A stretch of DNA of 34,946 nucleotides from Bacteroidales bacterium (GTDB lineage Bacteria; Bacteroidota; Bacteroidia; Bacteroidales; WCHB1-69). The stretch spans positions 1 to 34,946 of the forward strand of contig JAIRVY010000046.1 in NCBI GenBank assembly GCA_031253655.1, written 5' to 3'. Below are positions 1 through 8,542 of this stretch, piece after piece. The position numbers and the translations under genes are program-made. Each line of letters starts with the position of its first letter. The first letter of the stretch is position 1. The notes beneath the pieces are model-generated. The model did not search any database, was not told where the DNA came from, and was given only the letters and a program-made list of their open reading frames with translations.

Positions 1-16
1 ATTAGCACAAATTTTC

Positions 17-24
17 TACTTTTG
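17..24 (+). promoter_or_regulatory. Bacteroidota -7 promoter box upstream of the RHS gene
   Basis: TACTTTTG matches the Bacteroidota -7 consensus TAnnTTTG and lies 28 bases before the ATG at 52. A TTG start at 22 would fall inside this box, which argues for the ATG at 52. The same box layout (TATTTTCG) recurs in front of the decayed RHS copy near 2081. Confidence 0.55.
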
Positions 25-51
25 CAGTATGTTTTCTTAATCATTTTTAGA

Positions 52-1506
52 ATGAATTTTGCGCCTTTCGTCTTTCCTGAAATACCCTCAAACTCCGATT
101 TGTGGGGCAACCGACTCTCATTTACCTACCATGCACCCACGAAATGTGAATTTGGAAATACTTATAACCCCATTTTCACTACCGACAGCATGTTCTACAT
201 TCACACCGACCATTTGGGTAGTTATTGTGCCCTAACCGATATATATGGGACTGTGGTGCAGCGCAACAGTTTTGACCCCTGGGGCAATTATGCTTTTGAA
301 CAGATGTACATCTGCTCAACTACTCACCCGCGCGGCGACACGCTTCTTGAATTATCTTTCCCCATTACCCGCCGCGGTTTCACGGGGCACGAGCACTACC
401 CCGAGCTAAAGATTATCAACATGAACGGGCGGTTGTACGACCCCGTAATTGCTCGTTTCTTCTCGCCGGACAAGTATGTGGCAAATAGTAGTTTTACGCA
501 GGATTTTAACAGATATAGTTATGCGAGAAATAACCCGCTGATGTACACGGATCCGGATGGGGAGTTTATACAGTACATATTCGGGGCTATCATGGGTGGT
601 TTTTCAGGGTGGCAGATAGGTAAAGCAGCAGGAGCAAAAGGATGGGCGATGTTCGGTTATATTATAGGTGGTGCTGGCATAGGAGCAGCTACGGCAGGAA
701 TAGGTACAGCAATAACTTCCTCAATAAGTGCAGCAGGATTCGCCGGATCAGCAATAGTTGGATCAGCTGTAGGAGGTGCAGTTAGCGGTGCAGTAAGCGG
801 AGCGGCATTTACCGGCTTAGCAGGTGGAAATCCTTTGGATGGTATGTGGAAAGGAGCGCTTAGCGGTCTTGCAGGTGGTTTGACAAGTTCAGTGATTGGT
901 GGAGGCGCTGGAGCATTTGCAGGAGGATTTACATCCAGTGCAACCGGTGCAATTTTGAATGGAGCCAAAGGAGGCGACATCTTAAAATCAGCACTTATTG
1001 GAGGTGCACTTTCATGGGGAAGCTACGAGATACAAATGGGGCTTTCATATCGTCAATATAACAGAAGTGACAAGCCATTTGGCAATCTTAAATATAGTGG
1101 ATTCCACAAAATCAGTGTTGCATCTCAACGCTCTTTTGCTTGGGGTGTAGAATCTGCGGGTTGGATAACAAATGATGGAACAGTAGGGAAAATAGCATAT
1201 GGTGGCAAAGATTGGGTAAAAATGCCAGATAAACCGTACAATGGTATTGCCAATTTCCACACACATCCCAATAGCAGTCCCCTGTACTTACAAAGCCATA
1301 ATCCACAAGATGTTAGGGGTGAGACAAATGTTAATTATGTAATAGCTCAAAATAACATTTGCAAGCACGACCCTGCTATCAGATCCTTTTCTGCAAATTT
1401 GAGTTTGAACTATATAAAAATGGTAATGCCTACAAGCCAGGGGTTTAATTCTTATAGTAACAGTTTATATCTTTATCCATTCTTTTGGTTTTATTTTGGT
1501 CAATAA
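52..1506 (+). CDS. Short RHS-core protein with JAB/DUF4329-like C-terminal tip (candidate polymorphic toxin)
   Basis: About 484 aa from the ATG at 52. It has an RHS-associated core with YIHTDHLGS, FDPWGNY, RRGFTGHE, RLYDPVIARFFSPD and YSYARNNPL followed by YTDPDGE, the usual junction before a variable toxin tip. No upstream YD repeats are present, so this is an orphan core-plus-tip cassette rather than a full RHS protein. A Gly/Ala-rich, possibly membrane-active stretch (roughly residues 180-320) follows. The tip has E-x-A-G-W-I and FHTHP (His403, His405) with a later QDV (Asp420), which resembles a JAB/DUF4329 metalloprotease site with a longer than usual H-to-D spacing. The last ~45 residues are aromatic and low in similarity to any domain. 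Another frame (1356-1448) reads more naturally, so a frameshift near 1370 is possible. The gene for a candidate immunity protein follows by 7 nt. Confidence 0.75.
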   Translation: MNFAPFVFPEIPSNSDLWGNRLSFTYHAPTKCEFGNTYNPIFTTDSMFYIHTDHLGSYCALTDIYGTVVQRNSFDPWGNYAFEQMYICSTTHPRGDTLLELSFPITRRGFTGHEHYPELKIINMNGRLYDPVIARFFSPDKYVANSSFTQDFNRYSYARNNPLMYTDPDGEFIQYIFGAIMGGFSGWQIGKAAGAKGWAMFGYIIGGAGIGAATAGIGTAITSSISAAGFAGSAIVGSAVGGAVSGAVSGAAFTGLAGGNPLDGMWKGALSGLAGGLTSSVIGGGAGAFAGGFTSSATGAILNGAKGGDILKSALIGGALSWGSYEIQMGLSYRQYNRSDKPFGNLKYSGFHKISVASQRSFAWGVESAGWITNDGTVGKIAYGGKDWVKMPDKPYNGIANFHTHPNSSPLYLQSHNPQDVRGETNVNYVIAQNNICKHDPAIRSFSANLSLNYIKMVMPTSQGFNSYSNSLYLYPFFWFYFGQ

Positions 1507-1513
1507 AAATTTT

Positions 1514-1849
1514 ATGAAAAAACAAATAAAAAAACTACTATTAATAGGTTTATTTTTATCTTCTCTTTCTATGAAATGTTCAGATGGCGAAACTATAATT
1601 TGCTCGGATTGTTCAGATAAAGAATCTGTTTTAGAAGCAGTATATACAATAGCTGAGAAAAAATTTGGCTACAGGATTGATAAATTTGAAACTCATATTT
1701 CAGAAGAATATGTAGATTGTTACACAATATCATTTTTTGACACGCGGGATACTAAAGATACTTTAACTATAAGAAAAGGAGGAAGAGGAGGATTTATAAA
1801 AATATCAAAAAAAGATTGTGAAGTTCTTGATTATAAATTGTATCAGTAA
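1514..1849 (+). CDS. Small exported protein, candidate immunity partner of the RHS tip
   Basis: 111 aa from the ATG at 1514. An upstream TTG at 1496 is open but overlaps the RHS gene. The N-terminus (MKKQIKKLLLIGLFLSS) is a signal peptide, and a Cys soon after it could be lipidated, although the residue before it is Lys, which is unusual for a lipobox. The body has an alpha segment (ESVLEAVYTIAEKKFGY) followed by beta strands ending in RGGFIKISKKDCEVLDY. That arrangement recalls NTF2-fold immunity proteins, where GG-x-x-I-x-I-x-K-x-x-G-x-I-L is the C-terminal signature. Position right after a toxin-like gene supports an immunity role. The family assignment is from memory of the pattern and is not certain. 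Confidence 0.5.
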   Translation: MKKQIKKLLLIGLFLSSLSMKCSDGETIICSDCSDKESVLEAVYTIAEKKFGYRIDKFETHISEEYVDCYTISFFDTRDTKDTLTIRKGGRGGFIKISKKDCEVLDYKLYQ

Positions 1850-1871
1850 TTGGCATTAAAAACAATTACTC

Positions 1872-1902
1872 AATAGCCTGCTTTCGAGTGGGCTATTTTT
1901 CT
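1872..1902 (+). terminator. Rho-independent terminator after the RHS/immunity pair
   Basis: AATAGCC (1872-1878) pairs with GGCTATT (1891-1897) around a 12-nt loop and is followed by a T run. It lies 23 nt after the immunity gene stop codon. Confidence 0.7.
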
Positions 1903-2069
1903 AATAGTTCTTTTATCATTTTAGGCACTTCCTTTTCGGGGGAAGGGAAATTATGAATCTCTTTATTCCAGTAGATGTTATACGTTGATTTTGCAATTAC
2001 TTCTCCTTTTCCGAAATACACATCGTTAGATGTGAGGTTTTTAAGCGATTCGTGATAACGCTTATTTTT
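1893..2069 (-). pseudogene. C-terminal remnant of an IS3-type transposase
   Basis: The minus strand reads about 58 codons from 2069 to a TAG at 1893-1895. It contains NKRYHESLKNLTSNDVYFGK, the pattern (RYHESL-x-x-LTPADVYFG) found near the C-terminus of IS3-family OrfB integrases. A stop at 2085-2087 and the lack of the upstream DDE catalytic core show that only the tail is left. No terminal inverted repeats are visible. It marks an old insertion and deletion event between the RHS locus and folC. Confidence 0.6.
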
Positions 2070-2080
2070 GTAAAACAGAT

Positions 2081-2300
2081 TTTTCTATTTTCGCAATCTA
2101 TATTTTCAATACTATTAATATGGATGTTTCGAGACACATTTTTCCGGAAATGCTTTCAAACACAGATTTATGGGGTGTTAAAAAAATCTTTTTACTCCAA
2201 AAAATGCAAAGACTGAATACAACAGTATGGATTTCATGTTCAGAAGAAAAATTACGACCCCGTAATTTGTCGCTTCTTCTACCCTAATACTTATACATAA
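2081..2300 (+). pseudogene. Decayed, internally deleted copy of the RHS gene 5' region
   Basis: The region 2081-2180 matches 11-113: the same -7 box, an ATG at 2120, IFPEMLSNTDLWG against VFPEIPSNSDLWG. After a frame change, YDPVICRFFYPNTYT at 2256-2300 matches YDPVIARFFSPDKYV of the intact gene. About 300 nt of core between these points are missing. The piece therefore holds a promoter-start segment fused to the end of the RHS core and cannot make a working protein. Confidence 0.7.
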
Positions 2301-2334
2301 AAAACGAGCACAAAAAAGTATAAAAGTAGCAAAG

Positions 2335-3621
2335 ATGCCTATACAATACTCTGAAATTCTGCACTATATCTTCAATTCTTTCCCGATGTACCACCGCATT
2401 GGCAGTGCAGCGTATAAGGAAGGGCTTGAGAATATTGAAAACCTTGCCGCAATGGCAGGTCATCCCGAGAAAAAATTGAAAGCGATTCACATTGCCGGAA
2501 CTAACGGAAAAGGCTCGGTAGCGCATCTATTAGCCTCTTATTTTCAAGAATTGGGATGGAAAACAGGTCTATTTACTTCGCCACATCTTATAGATTTTAG
2601 AGAGCGAATAAAAATCAACGGAAAAATGATTCCCGAGCAAAAAGTAATTCATTTTTTTGAAAAATATAAAGAAGAACTAGCAAACATCTCACCTTCTTTT
2701 TTTGAAATGACAACCATATTGGCATTTGATTTTTTTGCTGCTGAAAAAGTTGATATTGCCATCATTGAAGTGGGATTAGGCGGAAGATTAGACGCTACTA
2801 ATATCCTCTCCCCTATCCTGTCGGTAATTACTAATATTTCATTAGATCACATTCAACTACTGGGAGATAGTTTGTCGAAAATTGCTTTTGAAAAAGCCGG
2901 AATTATTAAAGAAAATATCCCCATTATCATCGGCGAGTGCCATCCTGAAACTTTTCCCGTTTTTGAAAACACGGCAAAACTGAAAAATGCGCCTCTCTAC
3001 TTGGCAGAAGAGTACTCCGGCGAATTACAATTTGGTGCAGATTATCAACAAAAAAACTTGGCAATTTTTTTTAAATGCTTAGAATTATTTGAAGCAGAAA
3101 GAAGAAAGCAGAATGAAAAACACTATTACGGTCTTACGGTCTTACAGTCTTACACTCTATTAAAAAATACCATACAAAATCTCCACCAAAATACTGGTTT
3201 TCTGGGTAGGTGGCAAATCGTTTCGGAAAAACCGTTTACCATTTGCGATGTTGCGCACAATCCTGCTGGTATTGAGTTAGTAATGAAGCAACTAATAACT
3301 TTACCTCATAATCATCTGCATATCGTGTTAGGTTTTGTCAATGACAAAGATTTGGAAGTAATAATCCCATTATTACCCAAAGACGCAACTTATTACGCCT
3401 GCCAAGCGAAAATTGAACGTGCTTTATCTACTGAAGAACTATTTAGAAAACTAAGCCAATCAAACTTTAATGTCATTAAAGTTTCCACTGTTCTTGAGGC
3501 TTACAATCAAGCCAAAACAAATGCCCAAGAAAATGATGTTATTTTCGTTGGGGGAAGCTTTTATGTAGTAGGGGAATTTTTACTTGGAAAAAGGGAGCAT
3601 TGTAAGAGATATTCAAACTAG
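2335..3621 (+). CDS. folC: Folylpolyglutamate synthase / dihydrofolate synthase
   Basis: 428 aa, normal length for FolC. It adds glutamate to dihydropteroate and folates in the cytoplasm using ATP. The Mur-ligase-type P-loop IAGTNGKGS (about residues 52-60), SPHLIDFRERI, EVGLGGRLDATNI, SLDHIQLLG and FEKAGIIKE are all present, as is the C-terminal domain with LGRWQ, CDVAHNPAG and VIFVGGS. An unusual insert around residues 255-285 contains four 8-bp repeats (see 3126-3157). The start at 2335 gives the usual N-terminus with SFPMYHRIGSAAY. No clear -7 box was found directly upstream. The gene stands alone between debris and a secreted-protein gene. Confidence 0.95.
   Translation: MPIQYSEILHYIFNSFPMYHRIGSAAYKEGLENIENLAAMAGHPEKKLKAIHIAGTNGKGSVAHLLASYFQELGWKTGLFTSPHLIDFRERIKINGKMIPEQKVIHFFEKYKEELANISPSFFEMTTILAFDFFAAEKVDIAIIEVGLGGRLDATNILSPILSVITNISLDHIQLLGDSLSKIAFEKAGIIKENIPIIIGECHPETFPVFENTAKLKNAPLYLAEEYSGELQFGADYQQKNLAIFFKCLELFEAERRKQNEKHYYGLTVLQSYTLLKNTIQNLHQNTGFLGRWQIVSEKPFTICDVAHNPAGIELVMKQLITLPHNHLHIVLGFVNDKDLEVIIPLLPKDATYYACQAKIERALSTEELFRKLSQSNFNVIKVSTVLEAYNQAKTNAQENDVIFVGGSFYVVGEFLLGKREHCKRYSN
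3126..3157 (+). repeat. Four tandem 8-bp repeats inside folC
   Basis: TTACGGTC, TTACGGTC, TTACAGTC and TTACACTC follow each other without gaps. They encode part of the insert near residues 264-274. An 8-bp unit shifts the reading frame when its copy number changes by one. Confidence 0.85.
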
Positions 3622-3688
3622 TGAAGATACTTTGAAAGAATTACAAGATTATTTTGCAGTTTAATAACGATTGGTATAATAATTATGA

Positions 3689-3696
3689 TACTTTTG
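3689..3696 (+). promoter_or_regulatory. -7 promoter box for the Ig-like T9SS cargo gene
   Basis: TACTTTTG matches TAnnTTTG, 30 nt before the ATG at 3727. The stretch 3622-3688 is a short AT-rich gap without other features. Confidence 0.55.
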
Positions 3697-3726
3697 CATT
3701 AAATTATTAATTATTTCTTAAACATT

Positions 3727-5505
3727 ATGAAAAAAATTACATCTTTTTTATTGCTCTTGCTCACTATGGTTTGTTGCCTTAGTGTGAATGCCCAAACAAC
3801 AGTTTTGGGATACGATCCTCCAAATGGAGAAGAATGGCCTTTCTTTTTTGGGCCTGACAATAGTCCTTATGCTCAATTAACTTTCAGTCAAGTGATAACG
3901 GGAAGTTCGTTACTGGGAATAACTGTGAATGGGAATACACCGTTAAACGTTGAGTTAAACACCTATAATCAAGCACAACTTAGAATTTATTACTTCTATG
4001 ATTGGGATAGCAGTTTTGAAATTTTTGTTCCCGTAGGTGCTGTTATTGGTTTAGCCAATAATATAGTTTACACTTTTACTACCCCTCCCAATTTAGCAAT
4101 TTCTTTTTTATCTCCCGAAAATAATGCTACTGGAGTTGTTTTGAATGCGGATGTAAAAGTTACTTTTAATAAAAACGTTTTTACTCATGGTTTGTTTACA
4201 CCTCCCGTTACAATTACTAAAACGGGTGGTGAAATTGTTACGGGGGTAAGTTATGTCCCTATTACTCCGATAAATCCGAGTAAAGTATTAATTATTAATC
4301 ACGATAATTTTGAATATGATGCAGAATATACTGTTTTAATAAGCCCGGATGTAATTCCTGCCTGGGGACAACCTATTACCTGGAAGTTTTCTACTAAATC
4401 TCCCCCTCAGATATCGGTAGTTGAATTTGAGCCGGAAAACGGGAAAGAGTGGTTTCCTTTTTTTGGTTCATCTATTCACCCTTATGTAACCATACGATTC
4501 AACGAATCAATTGAGGGTAATTTATTTCAAGGGATTACGGTAAACGGCAATCCACCACTCAATGTTGAATTAAATCCCTATAATAAGTCAGTACTGAGAA
4601 TTTATTATGATTTTGATTGGGATTCTAATTTTGAAATCTTTGTACCAGAGTCCGCTATTGAGGGATTGGAAGGAGATATAATATATACCTTTAATACCCC
4701 GCCGGAGATACTCGAAATTGCCTCATTAGAACCTGTAAATAATGCAACCGGAATTGCGTTGAAAGCAGAAATTTCTGTTACATTTAATAAAAAAGCTATG
4801 ACTACTGCAATGGGTACTCCAATTGTTACAATTACTAAAACAGGTGGAGGTGATGTTGATGGCGTGGGATTTGTTCCGATGACTCCAATAAATCCTACGA
4901 ATAAACTAGTAATTAATCATGACGATTTTGAATATGATTCCGAATATACAGTAGCAATACCTCCAAATTTAGTAATGGGTTGGAGTGAGCCCATTACATG
5001 GAAGTTTTCTACACTTTCTATCCCTACTTTTACAATTATCTCGTCGGTTATTGGAGAAGGCGGAAAAATTGAGCCAAGTGTTCCGGTAACTGTTAATCTA
5101 GGAGAAAATCAAACTTATTCGATAACACCCGATGAAAAATACAAAATTATTAATGTAATGATTGATGGAGTAAATAACCCGGAGGCTGTAGCAACAGGAA
5201 TATATCAATTTACAAGTATTAATAAGGACCATACTATTGTTGCAAAATTTGAAGAAAATCAGAAAATTAATGAAAATGAACTCTCCGACTGGATTATCTA
5301 TCCTAATCCTGTTACAGATAAAATTTTAATTAGAAATACCTCGCAGATTTTTAATACAATAATTATAATTGATATATGGGGCAAAGAGGTTGAAAAAATT
5401 ACTCATATCAATAAAAATGAAATAGATATTGATATGAGTAATCTTATAAATGGAATCTATTTTATTACTATTGATTCAACCACAGTAAAGATAGTAAAGC
5501 AATAA
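3727..5505 (+). CDS. Secreted protein with duplicated Ig-like (Big_5-type) modules and a T9SS sorting domain
   Basis: 592 aa. Signal peptide 1-22 (ends VNAQ). Residues ~25-225 and ~229-430 are two copies of one ~200-residue module, each beginning P-x-NG-x-EW-x-FFG and each containing SP/EP-x-NNATG, V-x-VTFNK, TITKTGG, INHD-x-FEYD-x-EYTV and PITWKFST. These are marks of SbsA-like Ig (Big_5) domains. Residues ~433-510 form a smaller beta domain (GEGGKIEPS ... Y-x-ITPDEKYKI ... HTIVAKFE) like bacterial surface-repeat domains. The last ~75 residues are a type A T9SS sorting domain (IYPNPVTDKILI ... NGIYFITI). It is predicted to cross the outer membrane through the T9SS and be released or anchored. 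The ligand is unknown. It converges on the next gene with only 9 nt between stops. Confidence 0.8.
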   Translation: MKKITSFLLLLLTMVCCLSVNAQTTVLGYDPPNGEEWPFFFGPDNSPYAQLTFSQVITGSSLLGITVNGNTPLNVELNTYNQAQLRIYYFYDWDSSFEIFVPVGAVIGLANNIVYTFTTPPNLAISFLSPENNATGVVLNADVKVTFNKNVFTHGLFTPPVTITKTGGEIVTGVSYVPITPINPSKVLIINHDNFEYDAEYTVLISPDVIPAWGQPITWKFSTKSPPQISVVEFEPENGKEWFPFFGSSIHPYVTIRFNESIEGNLFQGITVNGNPPLNVELNPYNKSVLRIYYDFDWDSNFEIFVPESAIEGLEGDIIYTFNTPPEILEIASLEPVNNATGIALKAEISVTFNKKAMTTAMGTPIVTITKTGGGDVDGVGFVPMTPINPTNKLVINHDDFEYDSEYTVAIPPNLVMGWSEPITWKFSTLSIPTFTIISSVIGEGGKIEPSVPVTVNLGENQTYSITPDEKYKIINVMIDGVNNPEAVATGIYQFTSINKDHTIVAKFEENQKINENELSDWIIYPNPVTDKILIRNTSQIFNTIIIIDIWGKEVEKITHINKNEIDIDMSNLINGIYFITIDSTTVKIVKQ

Positions 5506-5514
5506 ATTCATAAA

Positions 5515-8430
5515 CTACATAATAACTACCTTACCCACAGAAGTTTGTAATCCGGACTCTATTTTTAACAGATAAATTCCTTTGCTTAGATGAGTAACGG
5601 AAATTGTATTTGTGTTTGTTTCTAATACTGCTCTTCCAGACAAATCAAACAAAGTAACTTTTGATATATTACCTTGAATATAGATTTTATCTGTTGCAGG
5701 GTTAGGGTAGTATTGTATTTTATTATTACATTGCTGAAGATCAATACTTAATACATACACAGATGAATTGTTTGATTCCATACCATTATTGTAGTACGCA
5801 GAGAGAAGATATTTGTTTTGTATAGACAAGTCTATATTAATATCTTTAAAATTAGTTTGATAATTAATTTTGTTAGAGACAATCTTTCCGTTGTGATAGA
5901 GTAGATAACCTAAAAAATCTTCAAGTCTTCCAAGCACTGTTGCCGCATTCGTATTGGTAAGATTTCCAATAATTGCCAAATTGTCAGTAATTCCCTCATC
6001 AGAAAGTTTTAACCAGGTAGTACCATTATCTTCCGAATATAGATTTCCTTCCTCAATAATTTTATAAGATTTATCGAGGCTTATGGGCCATTCTGTCGGG
6101 TGATGTTCATTAACTTTTATGCCAAATTTCAGATTCTTACCGGCTTCAATGAGTATGGGTTGGTTTAATGAATAGGTATTCCACGCATTAGACTTGTATG
6201 AAGTTATGGATTGCTCTAAAACGGAAATATTATCCACATATACAACTAAGCTTAGTTTATGAGATGGATTGCCGTCTTTATATTGGGAAATATGCACAGA
6301 TATCGAAGTAAGATATTTATTGATGTAGGGCGTTAATTGAGCAGATGAAAAAGAGTTTACAGCAATAAAACTTATTCCCTCATTTCCAATAGCAGAAAAA
6401 GGGACTTCATTCAAGTAAGTGAGATCGTAGCTACCCGTAGGAGATTGCCAAATTAATTCAACGGCATTATTCTCTAAAAGGGTACCTTCAGGTTTTCCCG
6501 GCGCTAAAACTTGGTCGCTTCTGGGATGGAAATCAATTCTTACGTTGTCAATATCCCAGTTATTTGCGTCATAATCAACGGTGTTAAAGAATCTAAAACG
6601 TATTTGAAACTCTTTATTTGCTACAACCGGTGATAAATCAATGGTTTCAATGTTCCAACCATACACTTTAGTACCTTCGTTTAAGATGGAGGCATCGTAA
6701 GTGGCAACGGTTTGCCAGTTGCCATCAATTGGTTTTGCTTCAACAAAGAGTTTTTCAGGGGAATCGGCAAGTTCATTAAAAAGAATTTTCAACGCAAATT
6801 TAAGAAATACATTTTGTTGCCCGGCAGCGCTAAAATCTTTTGAAACCAAAGAGAATGATTTAGATGCTATTCCTGATATGTAAGTAACTCCATTTCCAGA
6901 AATACCTCTATTGGATCCGTACATTTCCGGAGTAACAATAAGAAAAAGTGAGTTCACAGGTTCTTTTTTCCAAAAATTGGTAGCAAACGCTCCTGATTCA
7001 AAATCTTCAAGAAAAGGTAAGGCTAAGCTATAAATTTCAGCGGTTAGAGGGTCTGTTTTGGGAGATAATTCGTTTCCATATTTAGCAGCTATGGTGTAAT
7101 AATTGGTTCCTTCAAGTAGATCGTCAAAATAATAAGTTGTTACACCGGCACTAACGTTACCAATTGAGATGTTATTTCGATAAATTTCATATCCGGTGAG
7201 CGTATGTCCCGGCATGCTTGCCGGAGTATCCCAATTAAGTGATACAGTCTTGTGGTTCATAACCTCAATAGTAGGATTCATGGGTCTATTTAGAATTTCC
7301 GGTTCTTTACTCAATTTTAACACCCAGCTTGTACGGTCAAGCACGCCGGATCCCCACCAGCCCGCGATTGCTAATCCGTTGTTTGATACACACATAGGAA
7401 CAGTAAAGTTTAAAGCGGTAAAATCTATTGGATACGTGTTAACATCGGGGGCGAATTTCTCAATAAATTCAGCCAAGTCAAAGAATCCAAACGCCTGAGA
7501 ATAAATAAATCCCCATCTGTAAGCGCCTCCGCCGGCAGCAGTAAACTCTGAGTAACCTACCACCACTCCATTATCCGTAACAGCTGTTGCAACAGAACTT
7601 TTAGCGTTTTGATGAACAGGAATATGAACTAATTTATCTTCAGCAACAATATAAAGTGTGGCTTTATTGTTATAGCATAAGGCTATATATTTTCCATTTT
7701 TACTCACTTCATATCCCTGATCGAATGTTGAAGATATCTCTTCAAAACGAACATATTCTGTTGGTGATTTCCAAATAGTGACTACTCTGTCACCGAAATT
7801 ATTAAGAGTATAACCTGTTGCAATAGTCCCGTCATCAGAAATTGAAAATATTCTTCCATTTTTTGTATTAGGTAGCCCTGTATTATCAGGAACTTTGTAG
7901 ATTTGATAATCCCAATTTCCTGCTACGTTCTTAGTCCAAACGCAAGGTGCAACAAAGCTAAACTCATTTTTCACCAAACAACCGGCAACTTTTTTCTTAT
8001 CGCTTGATAAAGCGTGAGCATGACTTCCGTCACTACTGCAAAAAATATCATTTGCCGTAAGATTACCCAAACCTAAATAGGAAAAGGTACCATTTTCCCA
8101 TATTCCCGCAATGGTAACATCTTTTGTAGTTCCACCAAAAGGATAATCAGGATAAAAAAAGTGTCCCGCAACCGTTTTGTCTGATAAAACAGCAGTTCCT
8201 TCTAATAAATTATCAGGAAAAGTAATCTGGTCTGTGGCAATTTCATAAATATAACCACCTTCGGGTGCACTAGCTTTAATTCCAACAAGAAATTCACCTG
8301 TAGAACTTAAAGCATTGGGTAAAGAATTTTCTAATGAACTGAGCACTTTGAAAACATTGGGTTGCGCATTCACTAGGTTTAGAATAAAAACTAAACAGAA
8401 AATAAATAAAATTGCATAACTTTTTTTCAT
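5515..8430 (-). CDS. Large T9SS-exported adhesin-like protein (propeller-like N-terminus, Fn3, choice-of-anchor J)
   Basis: 971 aa with signal peptide (ends NAQP). Residues ~25-370 contain repeating V-x-S-x-N/D-G-x-x-A/V-G units (SDDGTIATGYT, SKNGKYIALC, TDNGVVVGYS, SNNGLAIAGWW), like HAF-type extracellular propeller repeats. Residues ~380-470 are an Fn3-like domain (VSLNWDTPASMPGHTLTGYEIYRN). Residues ~472-635 form a choice-of-anchor J (cleaved-adhesin) domain: LPFLEDFESG at the start, WDIDNVRIDF at the end. A further interrupted Fn3-like region follows, and the last ~75 residues are a T9SS sorting domain (YYPNPATDKIYI ... SKGIYLLKIE). It probably acts at the cell surface or outside the cell as a binding protein. 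No catalytic motif was seen. The upstream region 8431-8542 shows no convincing minus-strand -7 box. Confidence 0.8.
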   Translation of the reverse strand: MKKSYAILFIFCLVFILNLVNAQPNVFKVLSSLENSLPNALSSTGEFLVGIKASAPEGGYIYEIATDQITFPDNLLEGTAVLSDKTVAGHFFYPDYPFGGTTKDVTIAGIWENGTFSYLGLGNLTANDIFCSSDGSHAHALSSDKKKVAGCLVKNEFSFVAPCVWTKNVAGNWDYQIYKVPDNTGLPNTKNGRIFSISDDGTIATGYTLNNFGDRVVTIWKSPTEYVRFEEISSTFDQGYEVSKNGKYIALCYNNKATLYIVAEDKLVHIPVHQNAKSSVATAVTDNGVVVGYSEFTAAGGGAYRWGFIYSQAFGFFDLAEFIEKFAPDVNTYPIDFTALNFTVPMCVSNNGLAIAGWWGSGVLDRTSWVLKLSKEPEILNRPMNPTIEVMNHKTVSLNWDTPASMPGHTLTGYEIYRNNISIGNVSAGVTTYYFDDLLEGTNYYTIAAKYGNELSPKTDPLTAEIYSLALPFLEDFESGAFATNFWKKEPVNSLFLIVTPEMYGSNRGISGNGVTYISGIASKSFSLVSKDFSAAGQQNVFLKFALKILFNELADSPEKLFVEAKPIDGNWQTVATYDASILNEGTKVYGWNIETIDLSPVVANKEFQIRFRFFNTVDYDANNWDIDNVRIDFHPRSDQVLAPGKPEGTLLENNAVELIWQSPTGSYDLTYLNEVPFSAIGNEGISFIAVNSFSSAQLTPYINKYLTSISVHISQYKDGNPSHKLSLVVYVDNISVLEQSITSYKSNAWNTYSLNQPILIEAGKNLKFGIKVNEHHPTEWPISLDKSYKIIEEGNLYSEDNGTTWLKLSDEGITDNLAIIGNLTNTNAATVLGRLEDFLGYLLYHNGKIVSNKINYQTNFKDINIDLSIQNKYLLSAYYNNGMESNNSSVYVLSIDLQQCNNKIQYYPNPATDKIYIQGNISKVTLFDLSGRAVLETNTNTISVTHLSKGIYLLKIESGLQTSVGKVVIM

Positions 8431-8542
8431 TTGAGTATGATTTAAAATTGGTTAATAATCAACAATTTAATAAAAATACGTTTAGAAGAGGTTAAATATA
8501 AATAATGCCCTATAAAAAATATTATTATTTTTGCTGTATAAT

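Noticed and set aside
657-980. Minus-strand Pro/Ala-rich ORF in the RHS gene
   Set aside because: It is a mirror of the Gly/Ala-rich region of the RHS protein.
3571-3664. Frameshifted extension of FolC in another frame (ends LKELQDYFAV)
   Set aside because: FolC already has its normal C-terminal VIFVGGSFYVVGEFL and length. The other frame starts right after a stop and is short, so chance is likelier.
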